Shown piece by piece: positions 33,413 through 45,029 of a stretch of 64,000 bases of DNA. The stretch is taken from positions 181,540,349 through 181,604,348 of the forward strand of contig NC_081842.1 of NCBI RefSeq assembly GCF_963259705.1, read 5' to 3'. Position numbers and translations under genes: made by a program. The notes below the pieces were generated by a model. The model did not search any database. It worked only from the letters and a program-made list of their open reading frames with translations, and had not been told where the DNA came from. Position 1 is the first letter of the stretch. Every line of letters starts with the position of its first letter. The DNA is from Myotis daubentonii (lineage: Eukaryota > Chordata > Mammalia > Chiroptera > Vespertilionidae).

Positions 33413-33774
33413 ATAATCCAAGCCTGTTATCTGACAGATGAAATTATGAATGAGAGGGGAAAACACACAGCTCATTCACAGCAAGCCTGGGCCTCGAAAG
33501 CAGGTGCCCTGACACAGTGTAGTGCACTTTCCCCGACATGGCACCACCTGCAGCAGCACAGAGAGGGTGTCTGTGACCTCTGTCCTGACACGGCCTTGCC
33601 GTTCTCTCCTGCCCAGGAGTCAACACTGTCATGGCCCACCCACAGATTTTCCCAATCTTTCCCAAGTCCTTCCAAATGTCATAGCCTACGACCTTCAGTC
33701 ACATTCCCCTGGGCCTTTTCAGGTTACAAAGTCTCTTTAGGCTTCTTTCTTCCAAAAAAAATATTTTTTAGATG
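33413..33774. other. Unannotated stretch
   Basis: No recognised feature; overlapping short open frames on both strands look like chance. Confidence 0.3.
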
Positions 33775-34018
33775 AAATTTTTAAAAATTATTTTACAATT
33801 ACAGCTGACATTCATATTATTTTATATCTGTTTCAGATGTACAGCATAGTGGTTAGACAATTATATAATTTACAACGTGATCCCCACCTGGCCCCAAACA
33901 GAGTTATTACAGTATTATTAACTTTATTCCCTATGCTGTACTTTACATCTTCATAACTTTTTTGTAGCTTCTTAATTCCCCCACCTTTTTCATCCATCCT
34001 CTCACCCCCTCCCATACC
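33775..34018 (-). mobile_element. L1 3' UTR fragment (antisense)
   Basis: 'tctgtttcagatgtacagca', 'tagtggttagacaattatat' and 'tattccctatgctgtacttt' are the antisense 3' UTR of L1s seen widely in bats and related mammals. Confidence 0.75.
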
Positions 34019-34369
34019 TACTGTGTGCCTGACACTACACAGCACTAGGCATTGAGTGAGGAAAACAGAAATGGATTTGTATATCATGAATATTACAGCA
34101 TTGAGGAAAAGACAGATATGAATCAAATAACCATATAATTACAATCAAATAAGCATATAATCACAAACTATGGCAATAGCTAAAAAAGAAAAGTATAGGC
34201 TGTTATGACAGCACGTAACTGAGGGCCTTCTCTAGAGTTCAAGGACAACCCTCTGAGGAAGTAACATTTGAACTGAAGTCGATTAAGCTGATTTGATGAA
34301 AAGAGGGGAAGGAGAATTCTAGGTCCTGAAGCAGAAGCACAAAAGTAGGAACAACTGAAGGAAAGCCAA

Positions 34370-35560
34370 TGTGTCCAGCAAGGGGAAGGAGGAAAAGAGC
34401 TGGGCTAAAATCTGGGAGGGCAGAGCCGGGTCACTGAGCGTCCATCTGCCTTATTAAGGATTTTGTTCAGGGCAGCAGGCAGCCACTGAATGATTTTAAG
34501 CAGAGGAGTGACATGGTCAGCTGGATTTTGAAAAGATGGCTGTGGCTGTCCTATGGAGAATGAATTGAAGAAGAGGGAAGAGTGAATATATGCAAACAAA
34601 GTAGCAGGCCATTGCCATAATTCAAGGGAGAAGTGATGGCAGCTTGGAGTTAGGATATTACGCTGGAAAGAAGAGCTATGATCAGACTGGAAAGATCCAG
34701 TAAAATCAACAGGGATTGGTGTTTGGAAGATTGAATGTTAAGAATTATGCTACATTTCTGAATAGATAGTGGAGTTATCCTCCAGAGAAGACACTGCAGA
34801 AAGGCCAGATTTGAGATGGGACACCATGCATTTGGTTTTAAATAGCATTTTAGGTGCCTTTTTGACATTGCAATGGAAAGTGTCAAGATATATGGATATG
34901 ACTCTCAAGAGAGAACATTGGGCTAAAGATATACGTAGATAATCATTGAAGCCATGAGCACAGATGAGCTCACTTGGGGAGAGCGTACAGAGGAAAAAGA
35001 AAAAGGCTTAGGATGAAGCCTTTAGGAATTATAATATTTAAAGATCAGATAGAGGAGGGTAATCCAGCAACATTACTCAGAAGGAGTAACTGTAGAAGGA
35101 GGAGGAAAACCAGGAGAATGTTTCACCAATGCGAACTTAGGAAGGAAGCTGGTGTCCATAGGCTCAAACGTTGCTGAGAGGTCGAGGAACGGAGGATTGA
35201 AACATTGCCAAGTGGCTCAAGCAACTTGGAGGCCATCATTAATTTTAGTGAGAATCATTTTGACTGCATAATAGGAGTGGGAGCCAGGATGAAGTGAGCT
35301 GAGAGATGAGGAAACCATGAGAAAGGAAAAAGACGATTCTTTGGGGGAAGTTTTACTATGCAGGGGAAGGGGAGACATGAAATGGCGAGGGAAGTGGGCT
35401 CCGGAGGGAAGTCCATAGGATACATGGGCTTGAGCTGAATTATATGCTGAAGGGAAGCATGCATAGGAAGAAAGAGGGTGGTAGCTATTTTCTATAAAAT
35501 TGATCTGAAAATTTGAATGGGTAACTTTAACATCACCCACCTCCCAGGAAATATTAATAC
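34370..35560 (+). repeat. Ancient interspersed repeat, family not identified
   Basis: 'cagaggagtgacatggtcag', 'tagcaggccattgccataat', 'gccatgagcacagatgagct' and 'gaggaaaaccaggagaatgt' belong to a long ancient mammalian repeat that I recognise by pattern but cannot name reliably. No protein coding. Confidence 0.45.
35188..35272 (+). repeat. 85-bp dispersed direct repeat, copy A
   Basis: Matches 37130-37214 at 84 of 85 positions. It lies in register within the ancient repeat, so it is the likely parental copy. Confidence 0.88.
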
Positions 35561-35846
35561 TTTTATATGAGTGTTTGATGACTTAATCCAAGTAATAGGT
35601 ACTGTGGGACTTCCTAGTGTCATTACACCATCCCAGGCAAAGTTAACTGCTCTATCCTCTGTCACCGGCACTTGATTTGTGTCTGTTGCAATCCTTCCAA
35701 TGTGGCAATGTGACTTACCGTCTGTCTTTCCCACTCATTATATATTCCTAATTTTGTACATTATGCATTTTACTCACATTTATACCCTAGGCCAAGAATA
35801 TGATGTTGCTAGGGTTGAGCAATGTGGTGGCCCTGCCTGACCCACC

Positions 35847-35893
35847 ACATTCAATAAATATTTATTGAATGGATGAATGAATGAATGAGTGAA
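35847..35893 (+). repeat. L2-type 3' tail
   Basis: 'caataaatatttattgaatg' followed by TGAA repeats is the L2 3' terminus. Confidence 0.7.
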
Positions 35894-37129
35894 AGATAAC
35901 AACAAAAACAAGATAGACATTAGGCCTCCGAATGAGAACAGTGGAGTTCAGAAGGTACTTTTCACCTCCCATGCAATCTTACCCACCCAGATCAACTCTA
36001 CCTTCATCCACACAGCTAGACCTAATGGCAAGGTGAATCCTGTCTTCACGCTAAGCATTATGACTTCTGATCAGCACAGTGACAATAACATGTGTCTGTC
36101 AGGCTCTGCCTGGGGCAACCCGCGAAAACGATGCCACAAAGCTTGTCCTCAAGGGTGGGCAACCTGATGAACTAAATCAGCTCTTTTGTGGCCAAGACAA
36201 TTTCTCAGAGAACCCAGGCCTCTTAAATCAAACTTTGCCTGAATTCCTTGCAAAATGGAGCAGTGTTTTGGCAGGAACAGGCCTGATCCAGTTGCTTGCA
36301 CTCTGGACCTCCTGCTGCCCTTGGAGGTCAGCCTACAGTACATCATCTCCTCTTCCTCTTTCATTCCTGGTGCAGCCCAGGACCGGATAATTTCATCACT
36401 CTTTATGAGAAGAAGAAAAACTCACAAAGTTTCTCTCCCACTTTTTAAGGCATACAAGTATTTAAAATAATTACTGAGAATTATTCTATTCTCATATATT
36501 ATTTGCCTTTGTGTATATAAAGTGGTGATCAGTATTTTATCAAAATGTGTGTGAGGTTATGAAAATACTGGGAATGTCAGTCTGAAATTTAAAAGATTAC
36601 ATTTTCTAAACCAAACTCCTGGAATGTTTACTTTCAACCAGAAACATAATTGTTACAGAACTTCTTGTAAAATAGCACATGATTTTCAATTTAAAAAATA
36701 TTTTACACAATGCAGAAAATATGTTTTATTCTCTAACAATATTTTTAAATGTTTAAATCTTAATCTAAAGTGTATTTGAACCAAAAAAAATGTCCTTTAA
36801 TAAATTCCAAAATCTTAATTTTTTTTAAAAAAAAATTACTCTCCTGAATGGTGCTATCCAGAGGGAATCTGCTGAGTCAAATTTTTCTTTCACCTGGAAC
36901 AGCAGGGGCACTGCTATTAACTGGCAAGCTTACTCATTTTGCTGCCCCCGGGTATGCTTGTGGTCCTCCTGAATGCTGAATCCCAAAGAGCTAGCTGCTG
37001 TGGGCCATATCCCTTGGGCTTCCTTGTCCTGGGTGTCTTGGATTTGGCTAATGGGAGGCACTGGAGGGAGATCAAAGGCCAGAGGAGTATGAGGTCAACA
37101 TGTTTCCCCCCATGTTCAATCGTCGAGTA
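35894..37129. other. Unannotated stretch
   Basis: AT-rich, with a poly(T/A) palindromic tract at 36815-36836. No exon or repeat family supported. Confidence 0.3.
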
Positions 37130-37214
37130 AACGGAGGATTGAAACGTTGCCAAGTGGCTCAAGCAACTTGGAGGCCATCATTAATTTTAGTGAGAATCAT
37201 TTTGACTGCATAAT
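37130..37214 (+). repeat. 85-bp dispersed direct repeat, copy B
   Basis: Near-identical to 35188-35272 (one mismatch) and flanked on both sides by sequence unrelated to that around copy A, apart from a short GTCGAG match just upstream. Probably a recent template-switch insertion. Confidence 0.88.
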
Positions 37215-37500
37215 GATGCAGTCACTCTGCGCTCTGCACATGGTTCTGGTAATGGTTGTGTCGCTCTATGACCTCAGCCCCAGCCAGGAGCCCTCCTTCC
37301 CAAATCCAGCTCCCACAGGGCCTGAGGGGTGGCAGAAACTTCCCCCTGTGGCTAGTCCTGGGAGGCCTCAACTGCCCCGTGTTTTCGTTACCCTGCCCTC
37401 ACCTCTGTAAATCTCCCTTCTTCCAATTCTCTTCTCATTTTTATGTGACTGAGTGTGCTTCCTGCCACAACCCTGGCAGACGTTGTTCCCCTAATGAAAG
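37215..37500 (+). repeat. Old repeat, possible LTR, family uncertain
   Basis: 'tcacctctgtaaatctccct' followed by 'gtgactgagtgtgcttcctg' and 'ccacaaccctggcagacg' resembles the 3' end of an ancient ERV-like LTR. Low certainty. Confidence 0.3.
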
Positions 37501-38037
37501 GGGCAATTGGGTAAGTATATGGCAATAATAGTCCAACAATAAAAATACATGAGAAGAGATTAAATACCTGCCAACCAGTGTTCCATCTTCCTACCTGACC
37601 CAGATGGATTCTCAAAATCTGTCTCAAAATATTTTCTTGTGGGTTATAGGCTGTCCCTTGTGTTTTACACCAGTGTGAGTAAATTTGAGACTAAAAGACC
37701 TTTTCAAATGTTAGTTGATTTAGTTTGGGGGCTTTTTTTATGCAACACTAAGCAGCATTGACTATCACGGAGCAGTCTGTGAATTTTCAGTGAATTGGTT
37801 TCTATAAATAGGCATTAAGTAAAATTCTGAAGTAAGTGAAAATCTGGGGTTGGCTTTTCTTTCCCTCCCTTCGTGCTACTCTGGGGCTCTGGGACGCTTC
37901 TTCCACAGGAGAGCAAGGAGAAAAATGAGTGCACCAAGCAGTGAGTGGCTGTGACTGCTCTTCAGAAGCCCACAATGATGCCAAGATAGTGTATCTGGTT
38001 TCCATATAGCAACCTCTCTGTCTTCTATTCTCCCAGC

Positions 38038-38038
<1 letters not shown>

Positions 38039-38115
<77 letters not shown>

Positions 38116-38153
38116 AAGCAGTTGACAAAGCAGGACATGCAGGTGGGCTTAAC

Positions 38154-38218
<65 letters not shown>
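38039..38218. repeat. Compound microsatellite: (CT)n-(CA)n, then (TA)n
   Basis: CT at 38039-38072 directly joins CA at 38073-38113. After 43 bases of unique sequence a pure TA run of about 30 units occupies 38157-38218. Confidence 0.95.
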
Positions 38219-38219
<1 letters not shown>

Positions 38220-39403
38220 TTAGGGAAATAGAGAAGAGAAAGCTCAATGTATGTGTTCAGGAACAATGGGTCAATATGATCATTTGGTTGTGGAGGTGGT
38301 TCGTAAGAGACAGCATTTCAGCTTAAAGGTTTTCTTTTTTAAGATTGCTAGAGTTAGGGGTGCTGTTTATCCCTCATACTTTTGTTTATCACCTATTCCA
38401 CCTAACCCATATTCCTTTCCTCTGATTCTGCTGACAATTACCTTTCTTTGTCTTTTATTCATGGCTATAGCCAAACTGCTCCAGACATCATATCTATTTG
38501 TCTCCTGAAAACTTTCATTTTTCCATTAAAGGAAATGCTGTGGTGGTGATTTGTAACTCACAGATTTTCTTCTATTTTTCAACTCCCCTTCTGATGAACA
38601 TGGCTGACAAGTAGGCTTGTTAGATGTTGCTGTTATTATTTTCAAAACAAGAGAGTTGTGGTAAAGACAAAAACTCTATTAGGCTGATAGATTGCTTAAT
38701 AGTGTGCCTATGTTGAGTACCAAAGTGAGCTTAGTCATAGAAAAAATAATCACTCACACCTCTCCCAAATGATGAAAATAGCACCAGGTGAGTGAGCAGG
38801 TGGAGGTGTGTAAAAAGGTGTGTGACCACCCCCAGCTTCACCTTGGCCTGGCATTGGAGAGTCTCTGCAGGTTGGCTCCTCCCTGTGTCTCTAACCTTCT
38901 GCACCGTGTTTCCCAGCTGAGCCCTGTACCCTTGGATCAGCAGGCCTATCTCTGTGCCTCCTTCCAAAACCTAATATGAAAGAGGACTCAGGAATTCACC
39001 ACAGCCTTTATTTCTTCCCTCTTTAATTCACAAAATATTTGGCCTGCACCTGTGTTCCAGGTATTGGAGAAGGAGGGGCCAACCCAGTGCAGAGCTGACT
39101 GGGACCCAATGGGTAAGGCCGCCTAAGTCCATAACCAGTTAGGATTCCATTGCCTGGCTGCACTTCCAAATAGCCCCTGTCAGTAATAAAGGTGATAGTT
39201 TCACTCTGTCTTTACCCTTTTATTATATTTCTTGAAATTGTTCAGAACCTTAAGGGGGAAGAGAGATGCTACTTATTGTGAGTGTATGGAGGGGTGGGGT
39301 TTCCCTTGGAATTGAGCACCAGGCACTGTCTAAGCCACAAGAGATAATGCTATGAATAAGACAGTGTGGTCCCAGTGCTAGTAGGGTTTACATTCTTCTA
39401 GAG
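38219..39403. other. Unannotated stretch
   Basis: No recognised repeat, exon or regulatory structure. Confidence 0.3.
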
Positions 39404-39625
39404 CCGTGGTTCTCAACGTTGGCTGCACATTAGAATCACCTGGGAATCTTTTCAAAATCCTGATTTCTGGGCCTCATCCTCCGGAAATTCTGTTTCTTTG
39501 TTACTAATGTTGTGGCCCCACACCACAACAAAGAAACAGAATTTCCGGAGGATGAGGCCCAGAAATTAGGATTTTAGAAAGATTCCCAGGTGATTCTAAT
39601 GTGCAGCCAAGGTTGAGAACCACTG
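39404..39625. mobile_element. MER5-like hAT palindrome, 222 bp with about 99-bp arms
   Basis: The ends are those of MER5A-type hAT-Charlie MITEs (tGGTTCTCAAC...GTTGAGAACCACTG, then GCACATTAGAATCACCTGGG). The inverted repeat does not stop after about 50 bp as in MER5A but continues through 'gggcctcatcctccggaaat' and 'tctgtttctttgtt' to the centre. Left arm 39404-39502, right arm 39527-39625. A further GTTGTGG/CCACAAC pairing brackets a seven-base loop. The left flank TTCTAGAG fits the nTCTAGAn target preference of Charlie elements; the right copy is degraded. Confidence 0.85.
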
Positions 39626-40049
39626 TTAGAGGGAGATAGCTGATGAACAAGGATGAAAGGTAAATTCAAATGTTGGCTGGTGCTAGGAAGAAGGTGAACT
39701 GAGTGATGGCATGGAGGGTAACCGAGTAGAGGGGGATGCTTTAGACAAGGGGGAAAGGGAAGCTTCTCTGAGGAAGGGTCTTTGAGGCGAGGCTGAATGA
39801 CGATGAGACATGCGGACGAGATATGTGAGCAGCTTTTCAGGAAGGAAACAGCCAAGTGACACATCTCAGAGGTGAGAAAGAGCACAATGCATACAAGGGG
39901 AGATTTGTGTGGCTTCCGCTTAATTAATAAGATAGAGAGAGAGGTGAGGTCAGAGAGATAGGCAAGGAGCAAATGACATAAAGTGAGGTACTTGGATTTT
40001 CTTCTAACTGTGATGAGAAATCTTCTACTATTTTTAAGTAAAAGATCTG
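39626..40049. other. Unannotated stretch, probably old repeat
   Basis: A/G-rich sequence reminiscent of the ancient repeat at 34370, but no reliable assignment. Confidence 0.3.
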
Positions 40050-40755
40050 ATTTATGCATTAATTTTTTTCATTCTGAAATAATTATACATTCACAGGAAG
40101 TTGCACAGAAATGTACAGACAGGTCTCACAAACCTTTTACCTGCCCTCATTCAATGTTAGCATCTTTCATTATTATAGTACCATATCAACACCATACCAC
40201 TGACATTGATTGATAAGATCCCCAGAGCTCATCCAGGGTTCACCAGTTATATATGTACTCACTTGTGTGTGCATGTATGGATCTATAGTTCATGGCAATT
40301 TTATAATATGTGTGGCTTTGCATAACCACCACCACAGTGTAATGTAGCCAATCCTCCTCCCTCCCCACAAGCCTGAACCCCTGGTAACTACTAATCTGTT
40401 TTCCATTTCTACAATTACAACATTTCAAGAATATGGTGTAAATAGAATCATATCGCATGTAATCATTTGAAATTTTTTTTTTCACTAAGTGTAATTACTT
40501 TCAGATCCATCCAATGGTTGCCTGTGTCGATTATTTTTTCCTTTTTATTGTAGAGTAGTATTCTGTAGTACGGATGTACCAGCTATCACTCATTGAAGAA
40601 CATCTGGGTTGTTTCCAGTTTTGGAAAGTATTATGAATGTTCATTTCTCTGGAATAAATGCCCAGAAGTGCAATTGCTGCACTGTATGGTAAGTGCTTTC
40701 CTAGTTTTTAAAAGAACTATTTTCTAGAGTGGCTATTGTACAATCACACTGGCAG
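40050..40755 (-). mobile_element. Old L1 3' UTR fragment (antisense)
   Basis: 'ttcacaggaagttgcacaga', 'gtaactactaatctgttttc', 'ttgaagaacatctgggttgt' and 'ggaataaatgcccagaagtg' are antisense landmarks of old L1M 3' regions. Confidence 0.8.
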
Positions 40756-41050
40756 TTATTATTAGCAAGCCATACCTCATTTATGTCCTACCCTTTCTTC
40801 AAGATTCTACTCAAGTCCTAGCACCTCCTTAAAGCTTTTCCAACCTCTAGTCATTGGTAACTGTTCTTTCATCTCACCTCACAGCTCTTATTGTCCATTC
40901 TACTCCTTTCATTTCATTCATTATTCATCTATGCATCCAACAAGCATTAATTGAGTGCCTACTATCTTCCAGGCACTATGTAGATACAGGAATGCAGCTG
41001 CAAGCAAAAGAAATGCAGTTGCCTTCCCTAACGAAACTTATAGCCTAGTG
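40756..41050 (+). repeat. L2 fragment
   Basis: 'tcaagattctactcaagtcc', 'aattgagtgcctactatctt' and 'ccaggcactatgtagataca' match L2-type blocks. Confidence 0.55.
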
Positions 41051-41085
41051 AAGGACACATAATTAAACAAAGGTTCACACAAGAA

Positions 41086-41165
41086 TGTGTGTGTGTGTGT
41101 GTTTGTGTGTGTGTTATATGTATTTGTGTATATACACATAAGACATTTACATATTACATATGTAC
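41086..41165 (+). repeat. (GT)n and TA-rich simple repeat
   Basis: GT-rich tract followed by TATATACAT-type sequence leading into the Helitron 5' end. Confidence 0.8.
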
Positions 41166-41169
41166 ATTA

Positions 41170-41439
41170 TCTACATATATAAAAGCCTAAGCGAATGGTT
41201 GGCCAGTCACTATGATGCACACTGACCACCAGGGAGCAGACACTCAATGCAGGAGCTGCCCCCTGGTGGTCAATGCACCCCCACAGCAGATCTCCTGCAG
41301 CCTGGGGCAGCCAACCTCCCGCAGTCCCTCCCCCAGGATCAGCCCTGGTCGGGACTGGGCAAGACGGCCCCAATGGCCCCAATTGCCAGCCAGGCTGAGG
41401 GACCCCACCCATGCACGAATTCATGCACCGGGCCTCTAG
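41170..41439 (+). mobile_element. HeliBat-type Helitron, subtype A, 270 bp
   Basis: Plus strand: TCTACATATATAAAAGCC start preceded by A; 3' palindrome GCACGAATTCATGC followed by ACCGGGCCTCTAG (CTAG 41436-41439) and T. Contains an inverted pair of CTCF-like motifs. Confidence 0.92.
41223..41272. promoter_or_regulatory. Inverted pair of CTCF-core-like motifs in Helitron
   Basis: Plus strand 41223-41241 is TGACCACCAGGGAGCAGAC (one core mismatch). Minus strand 41254-41272 is TGACCACCAGGGGGCAGCT (full match). The motifs face each other across 12 bases. Confidence 0.5.
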
Positions 41440-41473
41440 TATATACATATATACTAGTATCTAGTTATAGGTA

Positions 41474-42049
41474 TCCAATATAATAAAAGCCCAGCGACCA
41501 TATGGCAGAATGGCCAGAACGACCAGTCAACCAGTTGCCATGATGTGCATTGACCACTAGGGGGCAGACACGCAACACAGGAGCTGCCCCCTGATCGTCA
41601 GTGCTGCTCAGCTGACCAGGATGAGTGGCTGCTCCTGCTGCGAACTCCAGGCCAACGGGCAGGAACCCGGGCTGCAGTCGTTACGTCCTTGCACCAGGCT
41701 CCTCCTCCTTGCTTCCTGCTGCCTCCTCCAGACACCCACAGGCCACACAGCGCTGCCGCTGGGCTCCCAGAGCTGACCTTGGAGGCTGGGAGGTGGGCTC
41801 ATGGCTGCTGCAGGACTAAGGCCTACTCCGCTGCCTCTCAGTGCTATTGTCCCTGGGCCCGGCCCGATTGGGTCCCCTGGAGAGGCGAGTGCTCCAGCTC
41901 CACAAAAGATGCCAAACCAAGGAGCAGCGGCTCAGAGGGAGGGTCCACAGCTGCTCAGCAGACTAGGATGAGCTGCACTCCCACAGCGGGCTGATTCCCA
42001 CAGGTCACGCCCCCCACCAGTGCATGAATCCCATGCACCAGGCCTCTAG
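41474..42049 (+). mobile_element. HeliBat-type Helitron, subtype A, 576 bp
   Basis: Begins TCCAATATAATAAAAGCCC (preceded by A) and ends with GTGCATGAATCCCATGCACC...CCTCTAG (42046-42049) followed by T. Same orientation as the previous element, 34 bases away. The interior is longer and GC-rich. Full-consensus CTCF-like motif at 41551-41569 with C-C-A-C-T-A-G core; inverted partner at 41582-41600 has decayed. Confidence 0.92.
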
Positions 42050-42673
42050 TATAAATATATAAACCAAGATAAGTACTATGAAAAGAATGTATAAAATTTC
42101 CAGAATAGACTGCTCTCTCCTTTTTTGTTTTCCCAGTTTAATCACAAGCCCCTTGAAAATAGAGGCCATCTTTGATGTTGCCTGGTTAAACTCAGAATCT
42201 AACCAACAGTAGTGAGTGCTTATTACTGATTATAGTGGCTATGAAAGAGAACAGTATTGTCTGGGGATGACTCTTAAGTATCAAGAGCTGAGGAAATTAC
42301 ACTTTCTTTGCATCCCTGAAAAAAGAAAGCAACCTATTGAATGCATTTTTATTATATTGGTTTAAAACACAAGAAACCATCTCTTTGTGTGTTTTATCTC
42401 TCAAAGGGCTCTGAAAATTGTTTTGAAATGCCTACCTACTTAACTCAAATGTACATACATTTCCATCCTCTCTGCATAGTGGTGTGCTGGTAAATATTTA
42501 ACAACTGCCTCGCTCTCAAAAAAAAAAATTGTGGCATTTGCCAATACTCCTACCAGAGCCAATTTAAACTATCAACATGCTGTTACTAAACACAGAGATG
42601 GGAAGAAATGCACAGTAACACATTTTTTAAATACCATGGACAGATACAGTAGAAATAAATAAACCCAAGAGAA
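42050..42673. other. Unannotated stretch
   Basis: No recognised feature apart from a short poly(A) at 42520-42530. Confidence 0.3.
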
Positions 42674-43333
42674 TCAACACTAATAAAAGAGAAAAATGGT
42701 AATTGGCGTACGAGCTACCGTTTTCATTGGCTAATCAGGGCTATATGCAAATTAACTGCCAACTAAGATTGGCAGTTAACTGCCAACTAAGATTGGCAGT
42801 TAACTGCCAACAAGATGGCGGTTAATTTGCATATGTAGGCACAATGCAGGGAGGCGAAAGGGAAAGCAGGAAGAAGCCCCCTGCCACTGACAGTGATCAG
42901 AAACCCAGGGGGGAGCTAAGAGCCGGGGGGCAGGGCAAAGGCGGCCCTGGGGCCACCTTTGCCCTGCCCCCAGCCATGATCAGAGAATCAGGTGCCTTTT
43001 CCTCCCTGGCCAGTGATAGCAGGAAGTAGGGGTGGAGCCAGCGATGGAAGCTGGGCACGGTCGAAGCTGGCAGTCCCAGGAGCTAGGGGTCCCTTGCCTG
43101 GGCCTAAAGCGAAGCCCACGATCGTGGGGCCGCTGCAGCTGCAGGTCCCTGCTGCCCGGGCCGGACGCCTAGGCCAGAGGCGTCTGGCCTGGGCAAGGGG
43201 CCAATCCTGCGATTGGAGGGTGATGGGGGTCAACGCCTGAGGGCTCCCAGTATGTGAGAGGGGGCAGGCTGGGCTGAGGGACACTCCCCCCCACACATAC
43301 CCAGTGCACGAATTTCGTGCACCGGGCCCCTAG
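42674..43333 (+). mobile_element. HeliBat-type Helitron, subtype B, 660 bp
   Basis: Begins TCAACACTAATAAAAGAG after A and ends with the perfect palindrome GTGCACGAAATTCGTGCAC-type stem, then CCGGGCCCCTAG (CTAG 43330-43333) and T. It shares both ends, the repeated 'ctaagattggcagttaactg' units (42752-42810), the GC palindrome (42926-42973) and the YY1/octamer motifs with the 12573-13615 copy, but has one unit of its minisatellite. Confidence 0.93.
42811..42832 (+). promoter_or_regulatory. YY1-like and octamer-like motifs in subtype B Helitron
   Basis: CAAGATGGCGGTT (42811-42823) followed by ATTTGCAT (42825-42832). Prediction by motif only. Confidence 0.4.
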
Positions 43334-44229
43334 TAGTTAGTAATAAAATGCTGTGAAATGTGAGGAAGTAATGAGTTTTAAGCATTTAACTTTTTCAATG
43401 TAACTTATTTAAATATAAATTCATATACTTCAATTTTAATATGACTATATCGATCAGCTAGCTGGCTCACAATATTCCTAAAAATTTAACAATTGGCTCT
43501 CGGGAGATGGTAGATGCCAGCTCCATCACCCCACTGCCTATGCAGCCAAATGGACCCATATATGTTTCAGATGAGATTCAACTATGTTAAATTGTGTGTT
43601 TAGTTAGATAGAGAGGAGAAAGCAAAGTTGAATCTTGCTAAGTGACACCTAACTCCCTTTCCCAGCTCTGCAGAACAGTCAAGGGCTGAGGGTCGTAGTG
43701 AAAGCTTCAGTGTGGCACTGCTTTAAGGTAGTCGACCAAAGACTCATGCATGACCAAGTCATTCCACAGGGTGTCTGCCTCTACTGTAAAGGCTGGAGAA
43801 GCTAAGCACTCATTTTTCTCAGATTCCCTCGAGGGTGAGTGCCCAGTGAGACATGAGGAGATAGATAGTGGTCTGAAAAAGCTTTTTGCTTTCCTGATAA
43901 AAGGACTAGATGGGCCTCTTACCCTTCCTTACTGTCTCAGATATGAATAGGATGTCGGAGCTACAGCACCCATTTTGAGGGCAATATGCATGAGGAAAAG
44001 GCCAAGAGAAATGAAGATCTCTTGACCGTGGGTTTAACAGGCCCCCAGATTTAAATAACCCAGCAGATTCTGTTAGACTTAATGTTGTGTGCAGGAAAGG
44101 GCTATTTCCTTAAGCTCTTATGTTTAATTCTCTGTTATTTACAGCCAAAACCAGCCCTAGCGCATACACTGTTCTGGCTTCCATTACCCTAACAGCTGGA
44201 AAGGGAATAAGGGGAAAGGCAACTGAGAT
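43334..44229. other. Unannotated stretch
   Basis: No recognised repeat or exon. Confidence 0.3.
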
Positions 44230-44400
44230 ACCAAGCATGGTGCTGGGTGGTTTCCACACTTCCTTATCTTTAAGTTTCATAACAACACTACGAGAGATGG
44301 CGTTTGTAAAAATGTATAACTTAATCACAGCTAGTCATACTTCATGTTTTAAGGGAAGATTTGATAGCTGCAGCTATATGGACCTTGAAAATTTAATTTC
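44230..44400 (-). repeat. MIR fragment (antisense)
   Basis: 'accaagcatggtgctgggtg' and 'ttcataacaacactacgaga' fit an antisense MIR. Confidence 0.5.
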
Positions 44401-44627
44401 AGTGTAAACATGCAAAGGCTTGAACACTTGTCCTTCTTTAGTAAATTAAAGGTACATCACATAGACATTCCTTTTGGGTAAATTAGACACAGTCTACTAA
44501 CTATACTAGCAGTCATAGCATTGCATCCATACCTACCTCCTGGCAAGGGCATAAGCACACTTGGTCTGAATAACAAACACCAGGAATACTCCCTTTTATC
44601 AAAGTTGGCCTAGGTTTTGAAGAGATT

Positions 44628-44643
44628 AAGAGAAGGTTTGTGT
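44628..44643 (+). repeat. Left target-site duplication of composite retrocopy
   Basis: aagagaaggtttgtgt, identical to 48863-48878. It is preceded by TT, giving TT/AAGA, close to the L1 endonuclease preference TT/AAAA. Confidence 0.9.
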
Positions 44644-44644
44644 G

Positions 44645-45027
44645 AGAATTTAGAACACAGAACTAGAGACAGAAGAACTTCGCTGGAGAGAGCATGCCGG
44701 AGGATCCTGGAGAGGGACTGGCCTCAGAGCCTAGAGACAGAGCCTAGCGGGAGAACATGGCAAGGGATCCTGGACTGAACCTGACTACAGAGATTGGCAG
44801 GAGAACCTGACTGGAACCTGGACACTGAACCTGACTGGAGAGCCTGGACAGAACCTGGCTGGAGAACCTAGCGAGGGAACATGGCTACAGAACCTCGCTG
44901 GAGATCCGGGCTAGAGATCCTGGCTAGGTTGCTGATCAACTGAACGCTGTCTCCATGTCATTCCTTCTTCGCCGACTCCGTCCACACCTTTGGGGACCCC
45001 TAGAGCTGCTGGGGTCGGACCCCGACA
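44645..45027 (+). repeat. R-U5 part of the ERV 5' LTR (U3 absent)
   Basis: 383 bp, same length as 46208-46590. The first roughly 350 bp are identical to that copy. About six differences cluster in the last 28 bp. Contains imperfect short repeats of GAACCTG/CTGGAGA type. Ends in CA. Confidence 0.9.
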
Positions 45028-45029
45028 TA

